DNA of 64,000 bases from Datisca glomerata. Its lineage: Eukaryota; Streptophyta; Magnoliopsida; Cucurbitales; Datiscaceae. The translations under genes were made by a program, and so were the position numbers. Where the stretch lies: assembly GCA_003255025.1 (NCBI GenBank), contig QANY01007297.1, positions 482,437 through 546,436 of the forward strand, in the 5' to 3' direction. The notes under the pieces were generated by a model, which did not search any database, was not told the origin of the DNA, and worked only from the letters and a program-made list of their open reading frames with translations. Positions 33,269-44,985 of this stretch are shown here, one piece after another (positions within the stretch are counted from its first letter, which is position 1; the number at the start of each line of letters is the position of its first letter).

Positions 33269-35220
33269 TGTCGCAACGTGCACGCGACGTGGAGCAGCGA
33301 TTTAAAAAAATCATTTTTTGCAGGAAAATGAAATTTGGAGTCACCACCAATCATTTTAGGGTGTGATTGGTCACCCAATTTTAAGATGAAAATTTTGGTC
33401 TACGAAAACTCAAAGTTGGGTCGGGAGTCGTTTGTGTGTGGGGAAGGTATTAGCACCCCACAACACCCATTATAAAATGGTTATCAAATTTAATCAAATG
33501 CTATCCAATTTTTTATTTTAAGGCAAATGTTAAAGAAATTCATTTTTTGAATGTCTCATTTTGTGCATTTTGTGTCATAAAAATGAACAAAATAAATTAC
33601 CTTTAATGGGTGGTTCAAAGACCATTGAAAAATTATTTTTTGTATTCTTGTATCTTTTTAAATCAAAGCATTATTAGAGTTATTCTTGGTATCCCAAGAA
33701 TAACTCATCACATCAGTAGTCGAGAAGTTTGGTGTCCCGAAAATCTCAAAATCCGTCGTCGATTTTTTTAGTGAAAATTAAATAATAGAAGTAACAAAAT
33801 TTAAATATAATTGTAAAAATTATAATCCACACATACATGAACATTAACTCTAATAATAAGGGAATGCAAGAATAACATTATAAGCATGACGATATAAGAA
33901 TGTTAAATAAATAAACATGTAAAGAAAATAAATGTTAATAATTACAACAAAATGAAAGTAAAAGAATAGAGATAAAGTTATAGGATGCCAAATTATAGAA
34001 AATATAAAATATTGAGATTATATAAAACATGCATAAAAAGTAATACATGCAAGCATAAAGTAAAAACAACACTATGTAATAAACGAAAGAAAAAGAAAGA
34101 AAAAAAATTAATATATATATATATGTGAAAAGCCACGGTAACACCGTGGCTTTGCAGCTGCAACAGAGGAAAATCAATAAATGAATAAATAAATTATGAT
34201 ATAATTATAATAGTAATAATAATAATAATATTATTAAATAAATAAATAAATGATAAAAAAATTGAAAGAAAAGTGACGAAAAACAATAGATTTTTTTAAC
34301 ATAAATATGTCCAGTTTTTATTTTTGACTACTTAGTCTACTAATTACCATTTTTCCTTCCCTCATTAGTCGTTGCTAATTAAATAACAAAGAGCATGATC
34401 ATGGATGATAATTAATTCAAACAAGTGTCACAAAAATGATGAACATGATTTTTTTTAAAAAGAAAAGACTTGTAGGAAAATTAAAAATTTCAAAACTTAA
34501 ATATTTGCATAATCTTGTATACAGGTTTTACTCTCTATTTTATGCATTTTTATGTGTGAGAAATTATCCTAGGTGATCTTTGCATCAAATGTACACTTTC
34601 AACCTATTAAAGGGTTGATACACATTGAGTTAATTTTTCCACTCCTCAAAAACTTTATCCTCATCCTCATTAATTGAGTTGATGACAAAGACATCTCATT
34701 ATCCAACTTGTAAAGAAATCGTCAATGCATGAAATTAAAGAGTTAAGATTTAACGTAGGAGAAATGATAAAGAATGAATAATCAACTTATGTATGGAAAA
34801 AAGATACAAAAGATATCAACTACATGAATATGAAGAAGAGAGATGAACAAATGTACAAGACATTTAAGCTACCTTAAGAAAAAGAATGGAAGAATATGAA
34901 AATAATAGAAGTGTAGAATATCTTTCTCTCTCTAAAATCAACTCTCTTTCTCACTCTAAAAAATGGCTTCCTTTTCTCACACTCCAAAGAGACCCCCTTA
35001 AGTGAAGAAATCACCCTTATTTATAGGCAAAATTAGGGTTTGCCTTTTTTTACTTTTAGTCTTTTTGCTCACTTTTTACTTTTTAATCCTTGCACCACTT
35101 TTCTTATTTTAGTATTGGATTAGTTTTCAAATTATACATATAGTCTTAGACTATCATATGAGTCAGAATACAAAGTATGTATATTTTATGTATTAGACCG
35201 GATAAAATACGGTATCTACA
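33269..35220 (-). mobile_element. Solo LTR of Ogre-like family inserted in RT
   Basis: 1952 bp, TGTCGCAACG to GGTATCTACA on the plus strand, the same terminal bases as the other LTRs of the family. A perfect 5-bp duplication tctac flanks it (33264-33268 and 35221-35225), and the RT reading on either side is continuous. It resembles the LTR of element A more than those of its host element. It has no internal region, so it is the product of LTR-LTR recombination after insertion. Confidence 0.95.
34129..34153. repeat. 11-bp palindrome in the solo LTR
   Basis: AAAGCCACGGT and ACCGTGGCTTT are perfect arms with a 3-base loop, right after a TA-repeat run (about 34110-34125). It occupies the same relative place as the palindromes in other LTRs but has a different sequence. 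Confidence 0.92.
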
Positions 35221-35225
35221 TCTAC

Positions 35226-35651
35226 TAAGACATCGATATGGGGTAATGGAAAATTATCATTGGGGCTTGCCCGATTTAAGTCTCTATAATCGACGCACAC
35301 CTTTACTTTCCCATTTTTCTTCAGTACTGGGGCTACGTTAGCAACCCATTCAGGGTATTTTGCTATTTCTAGAAAACCCAGATCTACTTGCTTTTTGACT
35401 TCTTCTTTGATCTGTACCAGCATGTCTGGTTTCATTTTCCGTAAATTTTGTAGCACTAGTTTGCTTTCGGGCATAAATGGAAAATGATAAACTACGATAT
35501 CAGTGTCAAGACCTGACATATCTTGGTAAGACCATGCAAAGACGTCAATATACACTTTGAGTAAGCCAATTAATTCTCGACGGCTTTGGCTTGTCATAGA
35601 AGTGGCGATTTGGATTTCTTCCGTCTCTCCCTCCAATCCTAAATTTATCAC
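35226..35651 (-). pseudogene. RT fingers/palm, N-terminal half
   Basis: Reads SRRELIGLLKVYIDVFAWSY, QDMSGLDTDIVVYHFPFMPE, KEEVKKQVDLGFLEIAKYPE, WVANVAPVLKKNGKVKVCVD and YRDLNRASPNDNFPLPHIDV, all Ty3 RT landmarks. The frame is open from 35651 to the solo LTR insertion. Confidence 0.92.
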
Positions 35652-36085
35652 CTCCCTTAACTCTTAATATGGTTGAGTTATTTTTTCACCCTCTTCTACC
35701 ATTCTTAACATTTCCGGAGATGGTTCGAAATTATCCTCGTCCTTTTCATCTGACTTTAAGTTAAGAATGAGATTTTCAAAGTTATTACTTATACTCTTGT
35801 TTTCAAAATCACCATTCTCGAATATGAATCGGATTGTTGGATGAAAAGAAGGTGAGAAAAAAAAACAATGCATGAGTATGAACAACATTTCAGAAACGGA
35901 AAAAGTAGACATAAAAGTAAGAACAAAAAGAACTGGAATTATATTTATTATTAGCAAAAGGAGACGAAACAAGTTTTTAGATTTTCATTTAAAGAGATGA
36001 CATGAAATAGACGAGAACATAGGCCCATAACAATGAAATTCCTAAGGCATTGGGTAGAATCATTAGAATTTTGGCATGAACACAA
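35652..36085 (-). other. Probable pro/RT intron and short exon of element B
   Basis: After the protease frame stops at 36086, about 240 bp of T-rich non-coding text follows on the minus strand. From about 35840 a frame reads NFEPSPEMLRMVEEGEKITQ, the usual lead-in to RT in this family, with a stop just before 35651. Ogre elements are described as having an intron between protease and RT, and this is the right place. I did not fix the splice sites. Confidence 0.55.
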
Positions 36086-37122
36086 CTATTGAAAATTCTC
36101 GAAAAGCACTGGTAGCTCGGTGACGTCCCAATTGTTAAGCTCATGATCTGAATCGTATCGAGAAACCAAGTCCTCTGTACTTGCACTTGATGATTTTCCC
36201 AAGATTGTGGATATTGAAAGCTCGGCGATATCATCTTCAAGGTCGTACTGCTCTACTATAACCGGTTCTTCGAATGAAATTCCCCCACTTCTAAAGGATT
36301 TAGAAATATGGAGTATGATCACCATTTTCATATTGAATTCCCTATGTTCGAGCCTAGAAATCCTCTTTTCTTTCTTTTGAGCTTCCACTCTCCTTCTATC
36401 AGCCTTGGTCGGTCTATATCCAAGCCTAAAACTTTGTTCATTCTTGTCCCACTCGATTAACTTATTTACACCTTGATGCTTACCCCAAGTCCTTTGCCTC
36501 GCTTGTATCCCCCTTTTATCATCAACTTTGCCACCATCTGAGATGCTTTTGATAGGCTTGATATTGGAGTGAGTTTTCCACTAGAAACAAATGAGCACTC
36601 CAATGCTTCTTTTGCCGCCTCAACATACGGCATGGTAACCATATTGGATACCAATAAATCTTCTTCCCCATATATATAAATGAGTTTATGATCCATTATA
36701 AATTTCAGCTTCTGATGTAATGAAGACGGTACTGCCCCGGCAGAGTGAATCCATGGTCGACCTAAAAGAAAACTGTATGCTGGATTTATGTCCATCACTT
36801 GGAAAACAATATTGAATAAGCATGGCCCGATTCAAATTTGTATCTCTATGTCTCCGACTACTTCTCTTCAGGTATCGTCGAATGCAATTACTATCATCAT
36901 GTTCGGTCGCATATGTGTTGCGTCCACAGGGAGCTTTGCTAGTGTGGATCTTGGCATTACATTTAGAGACGAGCCATTATCAATCAATACTTTTATGACA
37001 ACATAATTCCCACATTTCATGGATATATGTAGAGTTCTGGTGTGTCCAGTACAATCGGCAGGGATTTCATCATCTATGAAAGTGATAAAAATTTGGTGCG
37101 ATAATATTTTCCACAATTCCAC
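36086..37122 (-). pseudogene. Aspartic protease of element B
   Basis: From 37122: HISMKCGNYVVIKVLIDNGS and SLNVMPRSTLAKLPVD. The D-N-G-S-S variant of the protease active site is one I have seen in this clade. Then DINPAYSFLLGRPWIHSAGA, FIMDHKLIYIYGEEDLLVSN and MIKGGYKRGKGLGVSIKV, the conserved C-terminal part with a glycine-rich end. Frame changes at about 36800 and 36470. Confidence 0.85.
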
Positions 37123-39755
37123 TCAACTTCTCCACCGTAATGTCATGACAGACATATGCTTGATTCAAAACCTTCAATAATGCTTGACGATGTGGTTCAG
37201 AATTCAAAAAGAGTGACAATAAAGATATGCGAGTAGGTAAGCGATTAAGTTGTTCTATCACCTTATACTCGCTTTGCTTGACGAGCTTCAAAAATTCACA
37301 TACTTCTTTTTCAGACACTGCTCTTTCTTTCTCTATACCTCTTATTATATATGGGTCTATCACTTGGCCTCCATGCATTTCTCCTTGGAATTCATGACCA
37401 TTATCGCCTTCTTTGACTTTCCCTTTCCTTTGCCTTTCAAACTCATCGCTCTTATTCGTTTTCAAAACCTCTGGCGTGTAGCATCTGCCATTCATCTTCA
37501 TCCCACCTACTCCTGAAATATTAGTTATGAGGAGATCGAGGTCAGACGGATTTAGCTCTTGAGTTTTATCGTTACCGCTTGTAATGACCTCATATCCGTA
37601 CGTCCATGGTACTGCTCTTGAGTCTTTGTCAGTAAATACACCCGGTATTTGGATGGTGATAGGCATCGGAGCATAAGACGTAGTGGTGTGAGTTGACTTT
37701 TCCTCATAATGTATTGTGGGAGTTTTTGGGATATAGGACGACATTTCAACATTACTTCAGATGATTCTTTAGTTATCATGAGGACTAAATAGCCATCTTC
37801 CTGGTATTCCCTTTCTCTTTTATGACTTATTGTAAGTGTCTTTGCATCCAACAACTTTTTTACTTCCATTTTAAAATCAGCACATTCCTCAACTGTATGC
37901 CCCGTCACATTCTTATGAAACAAACAATCGAACTCATGCATATGCTTCCTAGAAACGCCCTCATCCTCTGAGCGTGTTGGGTAGGTGTACCCTACTCTAG
38001 AAAGGAGATGGAAAAGTGTTTCCATTGACATGCTTACATCTTCCACGTCCCTCTTTTCATATGCAAAATATTCCTCAATTGCATTTACGGTAGGATTCTC
38101 ATGATTTGGTAGAGGGTTCGAATTGATATCTTGATTCACATGAGCCTTTTTGAAATTCAACCATCCACCCTTGATCAGTGCATGTACTCTACCTTTTAAT
38201 ACCGTGCAATTCTCAGTCGAATGTCCCACTACCCCAGCATGATAATCATAGGAGCAGTCGGATCATACCATCTTGGGTATGGTGGTTATAGAGGTTCATA
38301 AGGAATTGGCACCAATTGATTATTCCGTATCAATTGAGGTAAGAGTCTGTATATGATATGAGGATTGGATCATATTGAAAAAAATGTTGATTATTTCTAT
38401 TTTCCTCAGAGGTTGATTAGCCTGACCAACATTTTACTGGTGAGTCGATGGTCTAAAATCGGGTCTCGAGTTGTTTTAAAATGCTGATTGTTAAGAGTGA
38501 TAATTTTATGGAATTCGTGAGGTATTTGCCACATATGATGTCAAAGATTTTGTCCCTTCACTATACTTTGGAAATCTCAGCCTCGAGTTTGCAACTTGTG
38601 ATGGGTACCCAAAATTGATCGTCTGTACATCCCATTCTTTTCGCTTCAACGGCGGCCCCTTTTTCACGGATGATGTATCGGATGCGACTTCCAAAATTCT
38701 TCCATTCTTTACCCCATATTCAATCCTTTCACCAATCACTATTATGTCAGAGAAGTTGTTTGAAGCATTTCCAATCATCCAATCGTAGAATGGAGATCTC
38801 AATGTGTTGATAAACACTGTAGCCATCTCCTTGTCCGACAAGAGGAGGTGTACTTGAGCAACTAATTCCCTCCACCTTTGCGCATATTCTTTAAAGCCTT
38901 CAGTAGGTTTTTTCTCCATCCTTTGTAGATCCAGACGATCATGAGTCATGTCTATGTTGTACTTGTATTATCTTAAGAAAGCATCGGCTGAATCTTTCCA
39001 CCTCCGAATATGTTGGTTATCCAATTGGATATACCAGCAATATGTAGCCCCTATCAAGTTATCTTAAAAGAAATGTATCAGCAGCTTATCATTATTTGCA
39101 CAAACAGCCATCTTTCTGCAGTACATAATAAGGTGGCTTCTCGGACATGTACTACCATCATATTTTTCAAACTCAGGTAGTTTGAATTTGTGTGGGATGG
39201 TAACATCGGGGACCAAACATAATTGGGTGGCATCAATGGTACCATATACATCTGACCCTTCAATGGCGCGCAATCTTTCCTCTAAAAACTCTAGCTTATC
39301 TTTCGACAGCGGGTCTTCACTTGGTTTAGTAACAGGCCTCTACCCCTTTGGGTCATCAACATCGGGTATGATGATTAGCTCATTAGCGAGTTCGCCTTGT
39401 GGGTGAAAGCTTGGTTGTGGCCACGTGCAATTGTGGATGGGTTGTACCCATTTTTTCCTGTCTGCATCATTTCCTGGACACTTGAAAATGGATAATGCTA
39501 GATATTTACTAGTGGTGAAGCATGCTGAAATTGGTCGGTCTGATGACGTTGATAAGTTGGAGTGAACCCAAGAGAATAAGGTGGAGTATCGTTTGGCAGT
39601 TGATTTTGTGATAATCGAGCCCCTTGCGGGTTTTCAAGACAAGCTTTTCCCTTACTCACGGCGAGGAGTTCCAGGACTCTTGCCATTTTCTCTTTCAACT
39701 CCCTAATTTTTTCTTTCATTTCCTCTCGCGGTTGCTCTGTTTCTTGCTTGTCCAT
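37123..39755 (-). pseudogene. Gag of element B
   Basis: A start at 39755 begins MDKQETEQPREEMKEKIREL (a coiled coil). The retrotransposon gag core follows at 39273-38506 with ATQLCLVPDVTIPHKFKLPE, FEKYDGSTCP, YAQRWRELVAQVHLLLSDKE and FYDWMIGNASNNFSD. Next are two Cys/His knuckle-like repeats, GHSTENCTVLKGRVHALIKG (38229) and GHTVEECADFKMEVKKLLDA. The protease linker from 37744 carries INSDLDLL-like text. At least three frame breaks are present. The order and the GHS-T-E-N-C type motifs agree with Ogre/Tat gags. Confidence 0.85.
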
Positions 39756-40031
39756 GACCCTAACTTGAGCTCGCGTTCGATAAGGATGTCGGAGTTGACG
39801 GGCTATCTTTGAAAAGTTTTCTTAATAAAAGAAATAAAACAATGAGATCGTAGATTTTGATAAGGAATAAGAATAAATAATAACCATAATAATGATGAAA
39901 AACAATTTATGCATGAGAAATGGTATTGCAGAAAGTGAAAGTCCAAAAGTACTCAATTTCATTCAATTAGTAGAGTCATCCACTACATTTGAGTATGTAG
40001 AAGTCAAACTACACTACTACACAATATGAGT

Positions 40032-42162
40032 TTATATAAAATGACCAAAATGACTCAAATCTCTGTTGATTTCTTCCAAGAACTCAGACAAGTTCTCCCC
40101 ATTAGGATGGATGGGCAAAACACTTTTTTTTTTCAAAAATGATGCTTGTTCCGCCAAATTGCTCGCTCTCACAGCCACGCCTTTAAGCCATTCTACAACT
40201 TGCCGTGATCGTTGTCGAATCAAGTCATGCTCTTGTTGCAGTAATTGATAATCATATCTCAGTGTGTCGACACTAGCGTCATTATTTCTTGAAAATTTCT
40301 CTGCCACGTTCTGATACGCTCTAACTTGGTACTCAAGGCTTGCAATGACTCTCAATAGTTCTTCGCTATCATTTGGTGACTCAGTCTTCCTAACTTTTTT
40401 ATTCTCTTAGTCCACTTGTAAATTATCCGCGATTCGTCGTAGCGTGTCATATTGTTTTCCTAACTCAATGATATACGCATTCTTCTTATCGACAACCCCT
40501 TTAACATCTTCTAAAACCTCTTGTACAAGCTTATTTTTCCTTTCTAGCTTCATGATTCGACCCTCTTGTTCATAGATCGCAAATTCTCATTGTCCTCTGC
40601 CATCCTTCTGATTTTGATGTTCAGTTTGTGAGTGTCAGTTTCCAACTCTAAGTTTTTCCGCTTCAGATATTCTTGATCCTTAATTTTGTTTCTCAAATCT
40701 CTAAGTTATTTTTCCGCTTCGATCATGTGATGGCCAGACAAATTCATCTCGACTGTTAAACGTCTGTTTTCTTTCAAGAGAGCTAAATTCTTTTGACACT
40801 CCTCATATAACGCATCCCGCTCCTCATTTTTAACAATCTCCTAATAAGCTTCTGTAACTTGTGTGATTGTAAATCCTCAACTGATAAAGTAATAGTTACT
40901 TTGCCTCTACTCTCAAGCCATGTTTCATACTCCTTTGTACAATTCATGTGATTCTTCTCATTTCACACTCTTTTCGTTATTTTCCAATCGCTAATTAGCT
41001 GCTGCAATTTTTGTTCAATATCTTGAGAATCCTAACTGATCTCAATGTCCTTTAATGCGTGCGTGGCAGGGACAAACTGTCTCATGTATAGTTGATGGAG
41101 CATCATTAGCGGAGCATAACTAGTACAATCTCGTGGTCCTGGGAGCGGGACCCATTGATAGTCACCACATTTTTAGATTATCAATGTCAACGGCATCCAT
41201 TGGGCTTTCCAGATAACATCCTCATATTTCAACTTTGATAGGTGTGAGAGCCACATCCCTTTTATGGGAAACTGTGGATTCCCTTTGACCATTCCAAATT
41301 CTGCAACGGGGATTCTCGTCTTCATCCATGGACTTGAAAACTTAACTTGAGAACATTTGAAATCTGGTGGACATCTTAGATGGCTAAGAATCCAAATACA
41401 CAAAAGAGATGGAGAGCCGATGAACTTCCCTTTTCCAAGCACTCGTATGTGATTTAAGGAACGAAAAGTTTTAGCTAGAATTGAGATAACAGGGTTAACA
41501 CCATGTTCAACTTGCAGGAATATTTTTATCACTTTATCATCCACACAACCATGAATTTTTGAAAACAACACGGTGCCATATATACACAGAGCATTAAGAG
41601 CCATACCCTTATCTTCCTTTAAGACATTTTGGGTGAGATCTAAGAGATAATCTAGCGGCACACACTCATTCCCTCCTTTAATTTTCAACATTTTCTCAAT
41701 CTCAGATGCATGGACAATACCCAAGAGCTTGGATAAAGCTCTCTTCAATGTGAGCCTTATGTGGTAATTATAAACTTTATCCGTGCTTTGCAGCAGGACG
41801 TTCAGTAGGGATTGATATTCTTCAATTGTAGGAGTAAGATCAATTCTTCCAAAGCTGAAACATCTATACAGAGGGTCCCATAAATGTATTAAAGCCGTAA
41901 GAACGGGAGCATTGACTATAATATACAGAAGATAAGCGATGTGACCATATTTGCAGACAAACAAATTTTTCTGCTCTAGTGAAAAATTCTCCCATATCCT
42001 CTTCAACCTCTCCAAGTTAGTGTGTGAGAACTCTATCTTAGTGATTGGTGGTAGGAGAACGACATCCTCTTTTTTCAGACAATCTCCTTTTCATTTCTAC
42101 ATTTCCTCTGACCATTGGACTACTGTAACTTGATTTTCTATCACACTCGGAATAGAGGTCAT
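40032..42162 (-). pseudogene. Extra ORF1 of Ogre-like element B (DUF7745 plus coiled coil)
   Basis: Start codon complement at 42160-42162. Two stops occur early, then a long open frame from 42015 to 41173 gives FVCKYGHIAYLLYIIVNAPV, HLWDPLYRCFSFGRIDLTPT, EEYQSLLNVLL, IEKMLKIKGGNECVPLDYLL, LAKTFRSLNHIRVLGKGKFI and MPLTLII. This is the plant DUF7745-like domain. It goes on through broken frames to a coiled-coil tail (RYDYQLLQQEHDLIRQRSRQ, 40355-40032). Ogre elements carry an ORF of unknown function at this place. It lies directly before gag and on the same strand. Confidence 0.83.
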
Positions 42163-42804
42163 GGTCTCTAAAATATGAATGAATGAATTGAATACTTCTC
42201 TACAATCCCTATTACGCAACATGATGCATGTATGCAAAAAGGAAAGACGAAGTCAGAAGTGAAACAAGGGAAAGAAAAGAAATGTTTAAATAGCGTAGGA
42301 CATATATACATGAACAAAATTAATCAGATATCATAGTTAAGCAGAATCTCTATTTCTATCAAACATTGGTCATGAGATAAGCTTTAAAAACAAAATGCAT
42401 ATGTGGTTGGGCTCTCAAATCTCTTAATAGGCTCTCAAGTTGTCCTCACTATTATCCGGACGGAGTAACAGGGGCCCCTAAACGGTATCCCGAAAGGGTC
42501 GATCTAAGTGAGAACTTTCGTGAGTCTGCACGGGAACCGTAGTTCCACGAAAGCATTCCACTACTCATTCTCGCTAATCCTAAAGGGAAAGCCCAGGTAT
42601 AGGGCTAGTGTATGTGTGTGAAATTAGAAATTATGTAAAAAAATATACTTCGTAAAAAAAGACTTATGTACAATTATAGGCACGAATTAGAAAAAAAAAA
42701 TAATGAATCAAATAAACAAACAAAGAACCATACAAAAGGATAACATATGATGAAATTTTGGCTTGACTCTCTATTAATCTAAAGATGGTTAGACCAAGTG
42801 TTTC
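42163..42804 (-). other. 5' leader of element B
   Basis: Non-coding leader between ORF1 and the primer site, matching 824-1444 of element A. A run of conserved sequence (42470-42610) carries an inverted repeat at 42515-42553. Confidence 0.75.
42515..42553. repeat. Leader hairpin (nested inverted repeats)
   Basis: CTTTCGT and ACGAAAG form an outer 7-bp stem, and GGAAC and GTTCC form an inner 5-bp stem around CGTA. The same structure is at 1158-1196 in element A, with an identical inner stem and two transitions in the outer arms. Confidence 0.8.
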
Positions 42805-42822
42805 TTCCCAGTGGAGTCGCCA
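42805..42822 (-). other. Primer-binding site of element B
   Basis: On the minus strand TGGCGACTCCACTGGGAA lies three bases inside the 5' LTR. It differs from the site of element A by one base in the first 17. It starts with TGG, as expected for pairing to a tRNA CCA end. The tRNA is not verified (Arg is reported for Ogre). Confidence 0.7.
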
Positions 42823-42825
42823 AAC

Positions 42826-44985
42826 TGTTGCAACGTGCATGCGATGCGGAGCGACGATTGAAAAATCATTTAAAAAAAAATTGAAATTCGGAGTCACCAC
42901 CAATCATTTTAGAGCGTGATTGATCACCCAAATTTAAAATCAAATATTTTGGTCTGTGAAAATTTAAAGTTGGTTCGGGAATCATTTGCGTGTGGGGAAG
43001 GTATTAGCACCCCGCACCGCCCATTGTGAAAAATGGTTACCAAATTTAATCAAATACTATCCAAATTATTTTTTTTAAATAATGTTATAAAAATTCAATT
43101 TTGAATGTCCCATTTGGTACATTTTGTATTATAAAAATGAGCAAATAAATTACCTTCAACGGGTGGTATAAAGACCCTTGAAAAATTAGTTTTTTAATCA
43201 AAGCGTTATTGGAGTTACTCTTAGTATCCAAAAAATAACTCATCACCTCATTAGTTCGAAAAATTTGGTATCCCAAAATTTTAAAGTCCGTCATCGAAAT
43301 TTCTTTTTTTAGTGAAAACTAAATAAAGAAATTTATAAAATTTAAATCAAATTGTTATGGTTTTAATTTACGAGCGTCAATTCTGATGATAAAAGAAAAT
43401 AATAATCATATACAACCGTGACATATGACAATAATACATAAATAAATAAGAAGAGATAACAACTATAAAAAAATAATGGAAAGGAATGTTAGAGACGATG
43501 AATATGTATGATAAATTTTTAAAAAGAATGTGTAGGGGTGAAAATAATGAAACATGACGTGAAATAATTAAAAATATATATAAAAATAAATTAAAACAAA
43601 CCAATAATATATACTAAAAAACAGAAAAATAAACAAAAATAAAATGTAAACAACATAAAAAACAAAAAATAAAAATTCAAAAAACAAAAAATAAAAATTC
43701 AAATAAAATAGAGGGTGACATCACCCTCTNATGAGCATGCTTTTTTTTACTACATGATTTTTTAAATACCATTTTTTTATTTTTTCACTCAATGTTAATC
43801 AAATAGTAAAAGAATGATCATGAATGGTAACTAATTTAAACAAGTGTGACTAAACATAAATACATAATTTTGTTTGGGATATAAATATATCATTTTTTAT
43901 TTTGGACTACTTAGTTCACTAATTACCATTTTTCATTTCTTCCTTCATTGCATAGGAATGATCATGGATGGTAACTAGTTTAAACAAGTGTCACTAAAGA
44001 AAATTCATAAAACTTTCAAAATAAAATAATTTTTGTTTGGGTTATAAATATACCATTTTTTTTATTTTGGACCAGTTAATTCACTAATTACTGTTTTCCT
44101 TTCTTCCTTCATTGCTAGGAATGATCATGGATGGTAACTAGTTCAAACATGTGTCATAAAAAATGATGGTCAAAAATTAAAAAGAAAATAAGACTTGTAA
44201 GAACATAAAAAAATCAAAGATTAAATATTTGCATAATCTTGTATAGAGATTTTACTCTCTATTTTATGCATTTTTATGTATGAGAAATTATCATAGGAGC
44301 TCTTTTCATCAAATGTACACTTTTAACCCATTAAGTAGTTGATCCACATTGAGTTAATTTTACACCCCTCAAAATTTTATCGTTATTCTCATTGATTGAG
44401 TTAATGATAAAAATAATCTCATCATCAAACTTGTAGAGAGATAAACAATATATGAAAATAAAACTTAAGATTAAAAGGAGGAGAAATGATAAAAAATGAG
44501 CAAACAAATCTATATATGAAAAATGAAACAAAGAAATATCAAATACATGAGTAGGAAAAAGAGATATGATTAATTAGAATGACAAAGTATATTATAAGCT
44601 AAAATGTAAGAGATTTGAACAACCTTAATAAAAAGAAAATGAGAAGATGAAAGATGAATAGAAATGATAACTAACATTCTTTCTCTTTTTCACTATTTTC
44701 TCAAAACCTCTCTTTCTCTCTCTAAAATCTATTCTCTTCCTCACTCTCCCCAAATCTCTCATTTCAAGTAAAGACTTCCCCTCTATTTATAGGCAAACTT
44801 AAGTCTTCACTTTTTTAAATTTAATCTTTTTGTTCCCTTTTTTTTAGTCATTGGACAAATTTTCTTAATTTTTAGGCATAGGGCTATTTTTCAAATTATA
44901 CACGTAGTCTTAGACTAGTATATGAGCAAAAAAAATAAGATTTATATTTTTAAAGTATTGGACCAGATAAAATACGGTATCTACA
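42826..44985 (-). mobile_element. 5' LTR of Ogre-like element B
   Basis: 2160 bp as assembled, TGTTGCAACG to GGTATCTACA on the plus strand. It contains one ambiguous base at 43730 where about 130 bp present in the 3' LTR is missing, so the true length is uncertain. It has two of the 162-bp repeats. A palindrome (43712-43729, GAGGGTGA and TCACCCTC) abuts the ambiguous base. Confidence 0.92.

Larger units (their letters stand above)
27263..44985 (-). mobile_element. Ogre/Tat-like Ty3 element B, full length, decayed
   Basis: The target duplication is gttgt at 27258-27262 and 44986-44990. The 5' LTR is on the right (42826-44985) and the 3' LTR on the left (27263-29408). On the minus strand the order is leader with primer site, extra ORF1, gag, protease, probable intron, RT, RNase H, second RNase H, remnant integrase, long 3' UTR with tandem repeats, polypurine tract. 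The extra ORF1, the intron and the dual RNase H are described hallmarks of the Ogre/Tat group. Every coding part has stops or frameshifts and the integrase core is deleted. A solo LTR of the same family (33269-35220) lies in RT. Net length is about 15.8 kb. Confidence 0.93.
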
